Shown piece by piece: positions 22,501-35,900 of a DNA stretch of 64,000 nt. Every line of letters starts with the position of its first letter. Within the stretch, counting starts at the first letter, position 1. A model generated the notes under the pieces. The model had not been told where the DNA came from and ran no database searches. It saw nothing but the letters and a program-made list of their open reading frames with translations. A program made the position numbers and the translations under genes. Source of the DNA: Nemopilema nomurai (lineage: Eukaryota > Cnidaria > Scyphozoa > Rhizostomeae > Rhizostomatidae). The stretch lies in the NCBI GenBank assembly GCA_003864495.1, contig ML133457.1:1612001-1676000 (forward strand). The letters are read 5' to 3'.

Positions 22501-25500
22501 GAGAAGCGAAGTGGAACGAATTAAGAACGAGAGTCAGCAAATGAGGGAGGTGGAGGAGACACAAAGAAAGATAATTCAAGAGAAAAAAATGGTAAGAGTT
22601 GGTGGTAAAAATAAGTTAGAAGAGCTTGATTTGTAATAACTTCCTTAAGGCTAAGATAAAGAATTCCTTTCAATCTTTGGGAAATTTAAGTCTTGTGACG
22701 TATATGGCTCATCAATAAACGGATGACATTGAACATACAGAATAATGACTTTGAAGTGCTTCGTACCAGTTTGCTGGGCTATGTAATTAGCTCTCCTTTT
22801 CTGCATAGTACTTTCTAATTTTTCAAAAAATCCGTGTTTAAAAATAAACATCATATAAAAATTGGCTTACGATCATTACCAATGCTTGATTCTTTTGGAA
22901 GACGTTTCCAAGCATTTGTTTATTTAGAAAAACAAATAAGATATGTCTATGTACGACAAAATTAATGCAAGAAAGGTTAACTTCTTCCTGTTTGTATGGG
23001 ACTCAAAGATGTCATCAAAGGCATCAAAGGACATTCTATGTTTTTATACTCAATCAACACCTCCCTTCCTTGTAACAATGCTTATTGCATAGTTTTGTGA
23101 TAAAAACACTGATATATATCTTTTTATGTAAGAAATACTGTATGGTTTTTTTTGATAACGTCTTCCATAGATTGATTTGTTCATTCAAGAGATATATGTT
23201 TGCCGCATGTTTGCCTATTTTGCAAGAATTGTGTAATTTGGTGTCAAAGGAAGCTTTTTATCTTAGGCCGAGAAAGTGAATAAACGTGATTCGCAAAAAC
23301 TGCAAGACACCCTAAGATCTCTGCAAGTCAAGTATGCCAAGCTGAATGAGAATTACATACAAAAAGAGAAGGAGCAGTCTTATTTGCGAGAGGAGTTGCA
23401 TAAAAAGCTTAATGATCTGACTGAGCTTGCAAATGATTACCAAAAGCTGGTGAGAATCAACAAGGAGCTAGAGAAGAAGATTGATTCGGGCCTTGGAGTT
23501 GATCAAAGAAAGGAGATGGAAGACGCTCTTTCTCAACTCCAGTTTGAAAACAAAGCTCTAGCAGAAAGCACGAGGGTTAATGAAGAAAAAGTGGCAAAAC
23601 AGATAGAAGATATATCCCGCCTTGAGAGAGAGCTGTCACAGATGAACAGTGAGGTAGCGAGGTACAAGGAGCAGAAGAAAAGTTTAGACGTGAGTCTGAC
23701 CAATCTGAGGAGCGAGAATGATAGATTTTTGAAAGAGAATGGAGTGCTAAGAAAGCAGATCGAAGAGCTTGAGTCTATGAAAGGAGATCTTCAAGAAGAG
23801 TTAAATGACTTGTATCAGAAGGAAGATGGGGCAATAGAGGAAACGAAGAGGACTGAAAGACAGATTCAGGTGTTGGAGAAGGAAAGCAACGAACGAGGTA
23901 GAAAGTTAGAGAAAGTGGAAGCAGAGCTTGTTGATGTTACTAAGAAGCTAACGATCGCAGAGATGGAGTTGCAGAAGGAGAAAAACAAGGGCAAGGGTTT
24001 GATTCAAGGCAATGCCTTATTGCAAGAGAGATTAGATAAGATATCGAAGGGTAGCCAGGATTTGAGTGAAAAGACAAAGGAAAAGGACAAACGCATCGTA
24101 GAGTTGGAAACAATGGAGAAGAAAGTTTTTGCGAATAATACAGAGCTGGAAAGAGAGTTGATCGATTTGAAAATGACGATTAAGAAAGAGAACGCATTAA
24201 ACGAAGAATTGTCCTCACAGTTACGGGACGCTCAAGGGAAATGCGAGGACCTTGAGATGCAAGCAGATGAGCTGGAAGTTTTAAATGAGAAGTTGAATGA
24301 AGATAGCAGAGTGCTTACGAGAAAGGTGAAAAGTTTGATGCAGGAAATCGAGAAGAAGAACGGGGTTTTGTTAACACTGCAAGAAGGAAAGAAGTCATTA
24401 GATGGTTCGCTTCAGGCCTCACAGGAGAAGATTGAGACGCTGGAGTCAGAGTTGAATTCAGCGAGAAAAGAGAAAGAGGGGTTGCATTTGAGATTGAAAG
24501 ATCTGTCATCGTCCCATATTCATAAATCGAGTGTTGATGCCAAGGATAAGCTGCTTTCAGAACAGATACAGGCCAACCATGAGTTAGCATCCGAAGTTAA
24601 GACACAACGGGAGCACATTGGAGATCTGGAGGCCGAATGCGAAAAGGTAGCAGAGAAGCTGAAGGAGGAGATGCAGCGATCTGAGAGTTTCGAGAGAGAA
24701 GCAGAGGAGAGAGTGAAAGAGCTGGGAGGTACGATAAAGGTTTTGGAAGAAGAATTGGAGCAACTGAGAAAAGAAAGGGCTGCATTAGAGGCAAAGAGTA
24801 AGCAAAGAGAGAAAGACATTTCCTTGTTGCAGAAAGAGTTAGAAGACTTAAAGGCAACCAGACAGGTAGTTGAGACTGACCTAAAGGGGGCAAAAGCGGC
24901 ATCCTTGCGTCTCAAGGGTCAAATTGAGGAATTGGGTAAGAAACTGAAAGAAGAGTCTAGTCTAAGGTCACAGCTTGAAGCGGAGTTATCCGAAGTGAAA
25001 CGACAGTTGTCTTCATCTAAGGAATTAGAGAAGAGAGGACGCGATCATAGAGAGGAGCTCAACAACGAGAACACGAGTCTCACTGAAAGATTAGAACAGC
25101 TTGATAAGGCGCTGGCAGCCTCCAAAGGAGACTTGAACTCAGCAAAGAATTACATTTCACAACTCGAAGTTGAGAAAGGATTGAAAAAACAGCTTGAGGA
25201 CGAGCTGACAAGAATTAAACAGAAACTCATGAAAACAAGTGGGCAACTAGAAGTGGAGCTGGGCAGAAATGAAAGTCTTCGCAATCAGATGAGTGCAAAA
25301 GAAAATCGCATTGCAGAGCTAGAGACACAGTTCAAGAATGCATCCGATAATGAAGCAAGGTTGAAGGACATGGTGAAATCCACCGAAGCTGAGTATGTTT
25401 CTAAGGATGATTACGAGAATCTGAGAATAGAATTCGAAGAAGCGTCTCATAATTTGGAAGAACTGAGACGGAAGGTTGTAGATGCTTCAGATGAAGCCGA

Positions 25501-28500
25501 ATCGCTGAGGCAAGAGAAGAAACGCTCAGATGAGATTCAAGATGGCCTTAAATCACAACAAGAAAGACTTTTGACTGAGAATGATTCGCTGCAGATGCAG
25601 CTACAGTTGTCAAAACAAGATTGCGAGAAGAGTGTTAAGAGGCTTAATGAGTGTAAATTTGACTTCGAGCAGCAAACAGGGATTGTTGGTCGATTGCAGG
25701 ATGAACTCAAGGAAAGTAGAAGGAACATTTCAAGTCTTCAGAACACAATAGATGGATTAACAGAGGGAAATCTAGATTTAGATTCTGAAGTGAAAGAATG
25801 GTCGTCAAAATGCAGTAGGCTTCGAAAGCAGATTGAGGATTTGCAGTCAGAAAACATGTCGCTCCATCAAAAAAGTCTCGAGGATGCTAGACAGTATGCA
25901 AATGTGAAGATTCTTAACGAAAGATTGGAAAGAAAGCAGGAATCCTTAATGCAGGAGGTAAAAAGATTAAGTGAGGTTGTGGAGGATGAGAATGGCCGGT
26001 GTAGAGATCTGTCAAGGCAAATAAACGAGCTACAAAATCTTCAAAAGCAACTTGAAAGTGCAATCCAAGATCAAGAGCGAGAAAAGTCAGATCTAACAAA
26101 GGATGCAGAGGATCAAAGATTAGAGATTGAAAGATTGTCTCAAGATCTTAAGGACTCTAGAACGGATTCTGAGAGAATAAGAAATGAGGTTAAAGAAAGG
26201 AACCTACAGATTGGTGATCTTAAAGCACAATCTAACGAAAAGAAAGAAAAGATACAAGAACTTGAAGCAAATATCGAATCTTTAAGGTCAGAGCAGCGCA
26301 AAAACAGGCGTCTTATTGAAGAACTCTCCAGGAATATAGACGATAGGAAAATGGTTATTGGTGAAGTAGAAAACGAAAGAGAGACTCTACAAGAGAGGCT
26401 GGAAGATAATGTCCGAAAGTATACATCAGTAACAGAAGAACTTGATACTTTAAAGACAGATTACGAGGATCTCGCTGAGAAGCACAAGAAGGTGTGCAGA
26501 GTTAGAGATGAGTTAAAGTATGAACTGAAGGAAGCTGAGGAGCATATTGAAAGCCTGAAAGTTAAGCGACTGGAGAGTTTGGCTGAAAAAGAAAAACTAG
26601 CAAGTGATATTGTTGCAATTGAAGGGAAGCTAGAGATGCTGCAAGGGTCTTTAGACGAAAGCAGAGATGATAACGATCTTTTGCACAGTGAGTTGAGCTC
26701 ATCACAAAGACGCGCGGAGGAGAATGCGAAGGCGCTTAAGAACAAAAGTGACGAGGAAGAGACAAAGTCAAAGGCGTTTGAGAAGCAATTGAGTTTGATG
26801 AAAGAGGAACAGGGAAAACTTCAGCAGGCTTTTAAAAAGGTGTGCGACGAGTTTGACGCTGCAAAGTCGAAAAATATGATTGAGAGAAAACGGAGTGGAA
26901 TTTTGGAGAACGAGATAAAGAGATTGAAGGAGGAACTTGGTGAATCAGAATGCGTGACAAAGGAAAGGAGAGATATAATCGACTCGCTTGAAGAGGAATT
27001 AGAGGCAAAGGTGAGACGAATCGAACAATTGACACAAACGGTTGAGGAAAAGAATGAGTTGATATTGTCACTTCAAGGAAGAGTGACAGGCCTTGTTAAA
27101 AAGCTGGACCAGAATGAGAATGAGACAAGGGTGTTGAAAGACGAGAAGAAAAGATCTGCTAATTTGATAGCAACTTTGAAAGGTGACCTACAAAGGGCGG
27201 AGAAGAAGATAACTGAGCTACAAGCAAACGCTGATGACCAAAGCAAGAATGTTTCGGGATATCTAGAGAAGGTGTCACGGTTAGAGAATGAGATAGTTGC
27301 ATTAGAAACAGATAAGATGATCTTCAGGCAAGAAAGAGACGAAGCAATGGAAGAAGGTGAGAATCTGAGGTCACAGATGCAGAGTCTTAAGCAATTAGCA
27401 GAAGAGAAGCGACAGGAAAGCGAGAGGATACAGAAGGAGTCTGTTGGCTTGAAGAATAAGTTGCAAAATACAAGTCAACAACAAGAATCAAAACGAAAGG
27501 GGCTAGAAATGAGGCTTGCAGAAAAAGAAAATGAAGCCGCGAGCCTCAAGATGATTGTAAGTGGCATGAAGACAGATTTGACGTCATTCAAAGATCAATT
27601 CAAGATTATTGAAAAAGAGAAAGATCACCTGCAGAGAGAGAAGGAGAAATTAGCATCGGATTTTTATATCTCAAATTCATCGCTGGAAAAAACTAGGAAT
27701 GAAATCGATATGCTACAAGATGAGAATAGTGAATTAAGAATGGCATTGAATGCAAGTAACGATAAGATTATTTCTTCTGAGAAAGAAAAGAAAACTTGTG
27801 AAGAAAATTTAGAGACTACCAAGAAGAGGCTTTCAAGGTTGATTCGCGAATCAGATAGCTCTTCAAAGGAACTAAGGAGGCTTAAGACAGAGAAAGCTGA
27901 GATCGAAGAAAAGCTAAATGACTTACAGAAGAAAACACTGACCGAGGTCACAGGTCAATATTCAGAGGTCATAAGGTTAAAGGCTGAAGTGGACTGCTTG
28001 AAAGAGGAGCTATCGAATCGTGAAGGGGATAGCATGGTGCATTGGGGTTCACAAAGCGAATCACATGACAAAGGTGCTTTAGAAGAGAAGCATGCTTTGG
28101 AGGTTGCAAAATATGACAAAAAGATCAAAAATTTACAAGAAGCCGAAATGAACCTGAAGTCAGAATTGAAACTTGCCTTGAGTAAATTGTCAAGTTACTC
28201 CAGTGAAAGAGAGAGATGGGAAGACACAGTAAAAGGTAAATGTAGCCAGTTTCTACTTTTACAAATTAGCCTGAATTGTGTTTTTCTAAATCTCATGAAT
28301 ACAGTGATTTAGAAAAATGTTAAGGTCTTTGGGCTTTTATTGAAAACAGTTTCTTTCTCAAATTAATTTTATTTCACTTTGAATCCATTAAGCTACAAAC
28401 AAAGACTAACTATAAGAATAAGCATGCTCATTTAGAAAGAGTTAGTTAAAAATCACGACAGATTGCATATTAGCAGAAACAAAAGAATGTTAACCGAAAA

Positions 28501-29293
28501 TGATTAAAGCAGAAACCGAAAATGCTTCACCCTCTCTCTTACCAAAGCAATGAGTAACTTGCCTTGACAAATTTTGAAGCTAAATACTTTTGATTGCAGT
28601 ATGAAATTATCTAAAATTTGTCAAAAGGTGAAAACATTTATTCCAAAGATAAACGCTTGATTTTAGTTCACCTTTTTCCTATTACCCATTGTTAACCATG
28701 CAAAAAATATAATATCATTTTGTATCATAGGCATGGTTTCCGAAATAGAACGGGAGCGTGTCAGGTATCAAGTGAAGGAAAAAGAGGCCTTGGCGCTGCA
28801 ATCGAGGCTGGACAGAGAGAAAGACTACTACGCAAAGAAAGTAAACAATTTGGATTATGAAATCCAATCAAGCAGAGACACGTGCCAACAACAGTTGGAT
28901 TCAGAGCGAAGCACGCATGAAATCGAGATTGAGACGAAGCGATTCGAGATCGACAGCCTGAAGCGGCAATTGAGTTTGCAGAATTCTGAGGCCGCAGGCA
29001 GCAGGCTCGATTGGGAGGAGCTGCGGAGGCAGTTAACGCAGAAAGACGCAGAAATCGGTCGGAAAGCAGCCGAGGCCAAAGAACTGAAGTTAGAGCTGAA
29101 GGCATCAAAAACAGACCTGCAATGCTCGAAGATCGAATACCAGTTAGCAGCCTACAAGAATAATCCAACTGCCAAATTTGGTAAAGAACATAGTAACAAA
29201 ATAAGGGAGTTGTCACAGATGCTGCAAAAGCTTCGCAAGGAGTCGGAAAATATGAAAAGTCAAATGAAACTAAGCAGCAGCTCTTCTGCATAA
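18745..29293 (+). CDS. Giant coiled-coil protein, about 2,314 residues, 5 exons
   Basis: Exons: 18745-19526, 21808-22056, 22209-22591, 23267-28235, 28731-29293 (stop TAA). Boundaries have good splice signals and phases 1, 1, 0, 1. The start ATG 18745 has A at -3 and G at +4 and lies two codons after an in-frame stop. Practically the whole chain shows heptad-like spacing of Leu/Ile/Val among Glu, Lys, Arg, Gln and Asn, as in golgins, rootletin, myosin rods or centrosomal scaffolds. I see no head domain, motor, GRIP domain or membrane segment, so no family can be named. Allowing one skipped base in exon 1 (see the frame break near 18.85 kb) gives 6,945 coding bases, an exact multiple of three. 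A structural rod or tether role is inferred from composition only. Confidence 0.85.
21808..22591 (+). CDS. Coiled-coil gene exons 2-3
   Basis: Exon 2 (21808-22056) follows TTTGCAG and ends CTAA/GTGAGT. Exon 3 (22209-22591) follows CCAAAG and ends AAAATG/GTAAGA. Both are heptad-rich and proline-free (for example ELKEEVERQTRELNENEEE) and are in phase with exons 1 and 4. The 2.3-kb intron before exon 2 (19527-21807) contains nothing coding that I can recognise. Confidence 0.82.
23267..28235 (+). CDS. Coiled-coil gene exon 4: 4,969-bp uninterrupted rod exon
   Basis: The exon starts after the acceptor TATCTTAG, reading AEKVNKRDSQKL, and ends at AAAAG/GTAAAT in phase 1. It encodes 1,656 residues with no proline, few cysteines and continuous heptad-type spacing. 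Acidic and basic residues alternate throughout. Long single exons encoding rods occur in other coiled-coil genes. The nearby 5' intron (22592-23266) holds only AT-rich non-coding sequence. Confidence 0.9.
28731..29293 (+). CDS. Coiled-coil gene exon 5: C terminus
   Basis: The exon follows TATCATAG, begins GMVSEIERERVRYQVKEKEA and ends QMKLSSSSSA before TAA. It continues the coiled coil for about 140 residues, then holds the only proline of the protein (NNPTAKFG) and a final helix. The proline probably marks the break between rod and tail. A consensus poly(A) signal follows 114 bp after the stop. Confidence 0.85.
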
Positions 29294-29406
29294 TTGCCAA
29301 ACCTTTAGGCCAATTTTTTCATCAGTTTACAAAGATGTCGGTTTCCGTCGGCCCATTCGTGCCTGATTTTCGTTAAACACCTTTTATGATTCTATATCAT
29401 TGATCA

Positions 29407-29412
29407 AATAAA
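29407..29412 (+). promoter_or_regulatory. Polyadenylation signal AATAAA
   Basis: This is a consensus AATAAA 114 bp downstream of the coiled-coil stop codon, followed within 45 bp by T-rich sequence. The spacing suits the 3' end of the coiled-coil transcript. Confidence 0.6.
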
Positions 29413-29600
29413 TTTTGTTTGCTTTAATTAACTTCATTTAAAAATTTTTGTTTATTAAAAATCTATATCAACCGGTTGTTGTAAAAAATTAACGATTGTA
29501 CGTTTCATTATCTCAAGTGTGAGAAATTTTTCATCCTGGTTATATCTCTGTGTGAAATTATGCTTGTGATCTAACGCAGTGTGACCGCTTCTAAGCATCA

Positions 29601-29900
29601 CATAGCATAACATAACATAACGTAACGTAGCATAGCACAGCATAGCAAAGCATAGCGTAGTGTAGCATAGCATAACACAACATAACGTAACATAACACAA
29701 CATAACATAACGTAACATAACATAACGTAACATAACATAACGTAACATAGCATAGCATAACACAACATAACATAACGTAACATAACACAACATAACATAA
29801 AATAACATAACATAGCATAACATAACATAACATAACATAACATAACGTAACATAGCGTAACATAACATAACGTAACATAACATAACGTAACATAGCATAG
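29601..29900. repeat. Pentanucleotide satellite (CATAA)n with variants, about 60 units
   Basis: About 300 bp of 5-bp units: CATAA, CATAG, CGTAA, CACAA and a few others, in unbroken register. Because the unit lacks stops on the reverse strand, long false reading frames of repeating MLCYV-type peptides appear there in more than one frame; these are not genes. Confidence 0.95.
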
Positions 29901-32900
29901 CAAAACAACATTTGGTCCCAGGAGAGTTGAGGAGGAATTACTAGAATAAGCATTCAAATAGGCGTTGGAGACAGGGGGGCATGGAACGGGGGCGCCAGCA
30001 AACGTGAGTCGGCCAAATATTCACAACAAGGCCCACATGTATTCGTGTGAAACCAATATGTTTTTATTTTAATCCCAGCTGTTAAAAAGCTTATATTGTA
30101 GCCTTATTGCTCTTTCGGGCAGAGAATTCACATTTAAAGCGCCTCTACGCTGATGATTAAGAAAAAGCCTATTCAAATTTCTTCGGATTTTGACTGCTGT
30201 CAAGCTGGCGGGCTTCAAGTTATTTTCACAAGGATTGAATAAGATATCATCATTCTGACATTTCGCTTATTGCCTTACATCAAACATTTTACGAGTATCA
30301 AACGGACAGCTCAAGTATCTGGAATTGTTTGTCTTGGCGAGGTCATGCATTGAGTTGGAATGCAAAATGATCCCTTTTGAATAAACGGTCTTTATTTCAC
30401 TGAGTGACATGACGTCATTTGACAAAACATACAGACCTAGGCCTATCAGAAATCGTACATTGAACAAACATCTGCTTTTGGAAAACTCTTGCTAGGAAAC
30501 GCACTCGAAACAATTTTTGTAGCTGCACCATTCATTTTAAACATTTGCATATTTGGTACAGTAGAGAGTGTGACTTCAATTCTTAATAGGGAGAGGTCAT
30601 AAAGAATTAAATAAGTAATTACTACGAAAGTTGGAAAATTTGATTATTCGCAAATGGACTTCTTTCACCTCCTCCTTAGGAATTAGGAATACACGTTTTT
30701 CGTTTTACAAGAAGCATGAAATTTGAATCTAGCGTGACTTTTTCTTAATAGCTTTACGTTTTCAGCCTAACGATGTTTCTTAAATGTTTCTTGAAATTAC
30801 ATGTACCCCAGCTTAAATTTTTCATAGGAAATGCTGAACAACATGACGTTTCGACAAAGTCTTTTTTATGGTTGCTTAAGCCTGTCAATGTTTTCTAAAT
30901 GTTTCTTAAAATTCAATAATCTGAGACTCGAGTCGAAAAGTCGAGTTCCTTGAAGCAGAAAAGCAGCGACAACAAATCTGCTTTCCACTGCAGTGATTCT
31001 CTCGGCCATCTAAAAATACCCCCGACATTTGGCTAAAACATTTCCACCACTAGCTTGACCCAGAAACAAATCCCTTCAATTCACGCATTCAGACAACTCA
31101 GCTAATTGGCTGACAAATTCCCTGGCTAGTGGTATTCATTACGAGGCCACAGCCCACAAAATTTACCAACGTGATTGAAATACAGTAAGCCTGAGGTGGT
31201 CGAAGGGGACGATTGAGGTTGGTAACACTTGCTTGGCATCTTACCAGTCTGTGGGTTTAGCTGTAATTCAGAACCAGTCATATCTGCTTTTTATTTGCAC
31301 AATATCAAATGAACTGCCGCTCCAGCCAGCAGAGCCGCCTTAGGCACACTACGTGAAGGAAGCGCGCGGCACTCTATCAGCCGCGCGGGTCTCTATCTAT
31401 CAGCCGCGCGGATCTTTATCCCACAGCCGCGCGGGTATCTAACTGCCCCGCGTGCCAACATGCAGGGTTGATATGCTCATTTCTCTGGGCTGCCCAAAGG
31501 GCCCCCTTATTTACGGCCACTTTGTTCCGAAAACATAGCGTAAACCTGTGCATTTCTGTAGCAAGTTTCATTCAAATGTTCCAGAGGGTGACTTTGAAGT
31601 AACAGCTAAAGTTTAGTTCTTACCCGATAGCAAATTTAATTTTAGATGTACAGTAGGTTGAAAGATTAAATGTAGTCAACAAAATTTCTCCTGGCCTTGT
31701 TATCATCTTGCTCATTGTAGACTGCCAATGCGCGTAAGCCTCAGCGATGCAGCGGGCCCGCGTGTCCGCAGAGTCAAAGCCAGCTTCGCACTGCTTGAGA
31801 ATTCTGTGTTTTTCTGAAGGCTTGTAAACTTAGCGGCTGTCTTAATTATATTTTTTAAACTAGAAATAATAGGGCAACTAGAAAGTTTCAGGTACTATGA
31901 CTACCTGATAATTTGTTTTCACTTTGCCACTAAACTGTTATGTCTTCTATTTCGCTACAAAGATTTTGTGACATTTGAAGAAGATGGGTTACAAACAAAT
32001 TGTGCGAGTTATTTATCAACTTCCGTCTCAGCTTGCAGGAGATCATTTACAGTTTTCTCAGCATCGGAGATCCGCAGAACAAGAAGCCGACTTAATGTTT
32101 CCTAACATTGGTCTTTATACTAAGTTTACACTAAAACGCCATGCCGCCGCTTCGATATGCAGTTGAAAGCGGGTAGCGTTTAATCCATAGAGACAAGAAT
32201 CAGATGCTAGAATCTGGAGAGAATCTCGATAGGACATAACTAGGTGACACAGGGAGTTTTTGCCCCCTTCCTTGCACCCACCCCCCTTTTAGCCGCCACC
32301 CACCATGTCATATTACCGTACGCCACATTTGCTTACTTCACTCGCTTTGGTCTTAAACTTTCTGGTTTAAGTTGTGTCCCCTACTCATACAATCTGAGTA
32401 TTAAATCCCAGCTCGATCGACTGTACTGTTAAACCATGGCTGCAGTGAATACTGATCTAGCCCTTCCAAATTCAGATTCTTAGAAGGAAGAGAATTTACT
32501 AAGAAAAAAGCACCAGAATTCTATACGGGGAATCTCTGCATTTTGGTACAATAATGATGCAAATGTAATAAAAAGCGCCATATTTATAAATGTCTGCAGA
32601 AAATCATAGAGATGGGTGGCAGTTTGATGGTGATTTTTATTTGCTTGAATGATAAGATCGGTTTTACGATCCCCTTGACCCCATGGTCCCCTTGCTCTCC
32701 AATTCCCTTGCTTCGTCTTTCTTTGAGTTTGTTATCTACGTCAATAGTAAGACATCGTGCACATACCTACATTTTGAAATGTTCTAAAGTTCAACGCCCT
32801 GAATGTGGAGATCTTTGACTTTAGAAATTGAGACTCAAAGACAAGATTAAGGCGGGTATCAACATTATAAAGCCGTGTATTACAGCGATCTACGATCATT

Positions 32901-35900
32901 TGTTACATATAGCCATTCAAGATTTTAGCTTATAAGGCTCCCAGGTTTAATTGCATGAAGCTCAGCACCCTTGGATTTTATAATGAAAATTCAGGTTTTT
33001 GGATCGTAGACTTCAAGAACTGAGTTTTGGGGTCGGTGCTACGATTGCGAAGTGCTTTTCGTGGTGTCTCGATTTTCGCTGAAGAGAAAGAGCAAATCTG
33101 ATTCACGAGGCCCAAAAAAATTCTGTTAGTTAATTTTAACTGCTAGTTTTTATGGAAAACTATTGGATACCATTCTGGAGATAGCTTTAATCAACCAGAA
33201 ACAGCTAACGGATTCCTTGGTTTTGCTCAATTACCAAATATAATTTGCTTTTCATACATTCCAAAGGGCTTGGACGCCTTTATCCAGAGCCGGATTTGCG
33301 CAAGGGGAAGGTCTCAAGGAAATTTCAGACCGAATCAGTTTAAGCAGAGTATCTTTTGTCTCGCGTCGGATTTGTTTTGGGTTTAGTTCTATTCAGCTCC
33401 AGAAGGTAATCCTCAAATTTAAACCCACAACAGTCTGTGTTTTAACCTACTGTCTAAATTATGGCAACATGGTTTGTCCTTTCGCAACATACAAGTATAA
33501 TATTTTTGTTAGGTTTGTATGCAGTGGCGTTATTGCTGTGCCGCGCTGCCCCTGGTGATGCTCTTCTTCCCAAACTCGCCTCCAGGCCTCTGAGGCTTCT
33601 CAAAGGCAATCGGAAATTTCGTTGCACCAGTTTCAAAAGGAGGCTTGGTGTTTGGCGAGGCTGACTTGTCAGGTAGTAATTGGGTAGTAGCAAGTTTGGC
33701 ATTCAGAGTCATTGTTCTCAAGCAGGGTTCTCAAGCTGCAGATATAAAATTCTATACGCGGCAAACTAACCCGGGGATGTTTTGCTGTAATTGATTGATT
33801 TTTACTTCTCACCGAACTGAGTTGTTGGAAACCTTCATTTTATCCAGGCGCCAAGGGAGCAGGGGCCCTAAAGCCCTTAGCCCCCCTCTTTGCAAATAAT
33901 GCAAAAAATTAAGTAATAAACTACCAGTTTTAGTGCAATTGAAGAATGATTTCTTACTTTTTTCATTGATTTTCGCTGATTCATCGAGAACAAGTAGCAG
34001 TTTGGTAGAAGGCCTAGAAAGAAACATACTTTCATTTAGTTAATGTGTGAACAGTCGTTTCCCTCTAAAAATACAGGCCTTCGCTAATGTAGATATAGTA
34101 GACTTTGCTGATCTTGTGATGAAGTCAACGCTCGACAGCAACAACAACAAGCATACAAAGAGCCACAGCCTAAGTAGTTGGTGGCTCAAATACCCTGATA
34201 CGTTGGTTGGGGTTTTTCGCTTGGGAGGAGAAGGCCATTAGCTCGAGAGCTTGCAAGTACAATTGTTGGTGTTGAAGGGAAATATTGCATCACTCAATGC
34301 TTGAGCAAAGCTTTGAGCAGTTGAAAACAATGTAATATTTCTTCGCAGATCTCTTTTACTCGTCTTAATTGTCTGGGGATATTGTCTCATCTTGTTAAGT
34401 CTGAAGATTAGTTTTCTCGTCTCGAAAGAGATGGAGGCGAAAACCGTTTACGTCTAGCTGTCTAGCATGTTTAAATATTGTTGTTACTTGAATGCATTCT
34501 TCTAAGATTCTTTGAAGAAATCTAGTCGTGATGCTAGTGTGATTCAAAAATCGGAAAATTGTAAGTTTGACATGCTTTGCTTTATCCATTCTCAACATTT
34601 AATTTAGGGTACACATCAAATGTTAAAACATTTAATGGTATAAAGGTGGAAAAAAGCAAAACTTGCTGGTATAAAGTTCTGTTGCTTTCTAACTATTTGG
34701 TTGATTTCTAAGGTGCATAAATTATAGTGCCAGCGTCAATAATTTGTATTAAACATGTTAGGCAGAGTTGTAAAGAAGGTAAGATTCTTTGGAAGGTTAT
34801 CATTTCAAACAATCAGAGCTATTGCAGGGCAGGAAGTTATTTTTGGGGGGACAGGCCACTTTGAAAGAATAACACCTGCAGCCATGTTTTGCTAAAAATG
34901 GTCAGTCGCAAATCAAGTAAAATAGTCGCAAAGCAAGTAAAAGCACAAAGACAATTTAAGCATTGGAGAGAAATTCCTGAATGACAGACGGCGAGATTTA
35001 AAGTCTTTTGTGCAGAACAGAACATGCCACAAGACAGTAAACAGTGTGGTCACGCATCAGTCAAATAGAATGAGGCAATCTAAATGTAGTGATTTGAATA
35101 ATGCGTTGAAGGCCAGGCAGTTATCAATTTGATTGCAGAACAAGGGCAAAACATTTTTAAGGCCATACCGAAAGAAACGAAAACCCCTTTATAGGTAGAA
35201 AGGAAGGTGGTCAGATATTCTATGATTTAATTTGCTCACTAGGGCCCTGACTTTGACTTTGTTACTTATATATTTAGGGGTGGCTAACTTTACTAGACCG
35301 TTTTGTAGTCATTGGATCACCCCCCCCCCCCCCCAGACTTTCAAATACCATTCGCCGGCTCTGATGTCTGCAGTGCTAAGCAGTGCCTTCCATACAGCCA
35401 TGCTCTGCAGGTCAAGCAATGGTTAACTTTAGAACAAGGTGATTAGCTGTAGGCGTGTCATTTGAATAGGTCCTGGTTTGGCACTGTTGAACTGCTCTTG
35501 CCTCTCGGTGCAATTAATCTTGCCAGCCCCTTCAGTCGTGGCTGGCTGGGCGGTTCAGAAAGCTGAATAGGAAAGTGCATTGCTGAACAGGATAATAACA
35601 TTATAGGCGATTTGAAGAACGACCGTTGTGTTGAGCTATAAGAATTGCAGTCACAACCAGGGTTGCACTGAAGTCGGTAGTGGGAAATCGATGTAAGTCA
35701 CATGACCCGAATGTTGTGGAAAGTGAAAAAGGCCCATACTCAAGCCTGCTCTTTCGTCTACGAATTCTAGCTGCACTTCAACGAACTAAACATTTCAAGA
35801 AGGATTCCCATCCGGCCCAGAGCATATAGGTTCTCACGCTCTACGTCAAAATTAATGATACAATATGATCAATTGAAGCGTTCCTAAGGACATGTGTAAA

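Noticed and set aside
24315..24915. Long reverse-strand frames antisense to the coiled-coil exon (and similar ones at 26.5-27.9 kb and 28.8-29.3 kb)
   Set aside because: Ser/Leu-rich shadows of the Glu/Lys-rich sense codons; no independent start context or motif.
29455..29957. Overlapping reverse-strand reading frames of 119-147 codons with repeating MLCYV-type sequence
   Set aside because: They are translations of the pentanucleotide satellite, open only because its unit lacks stops.
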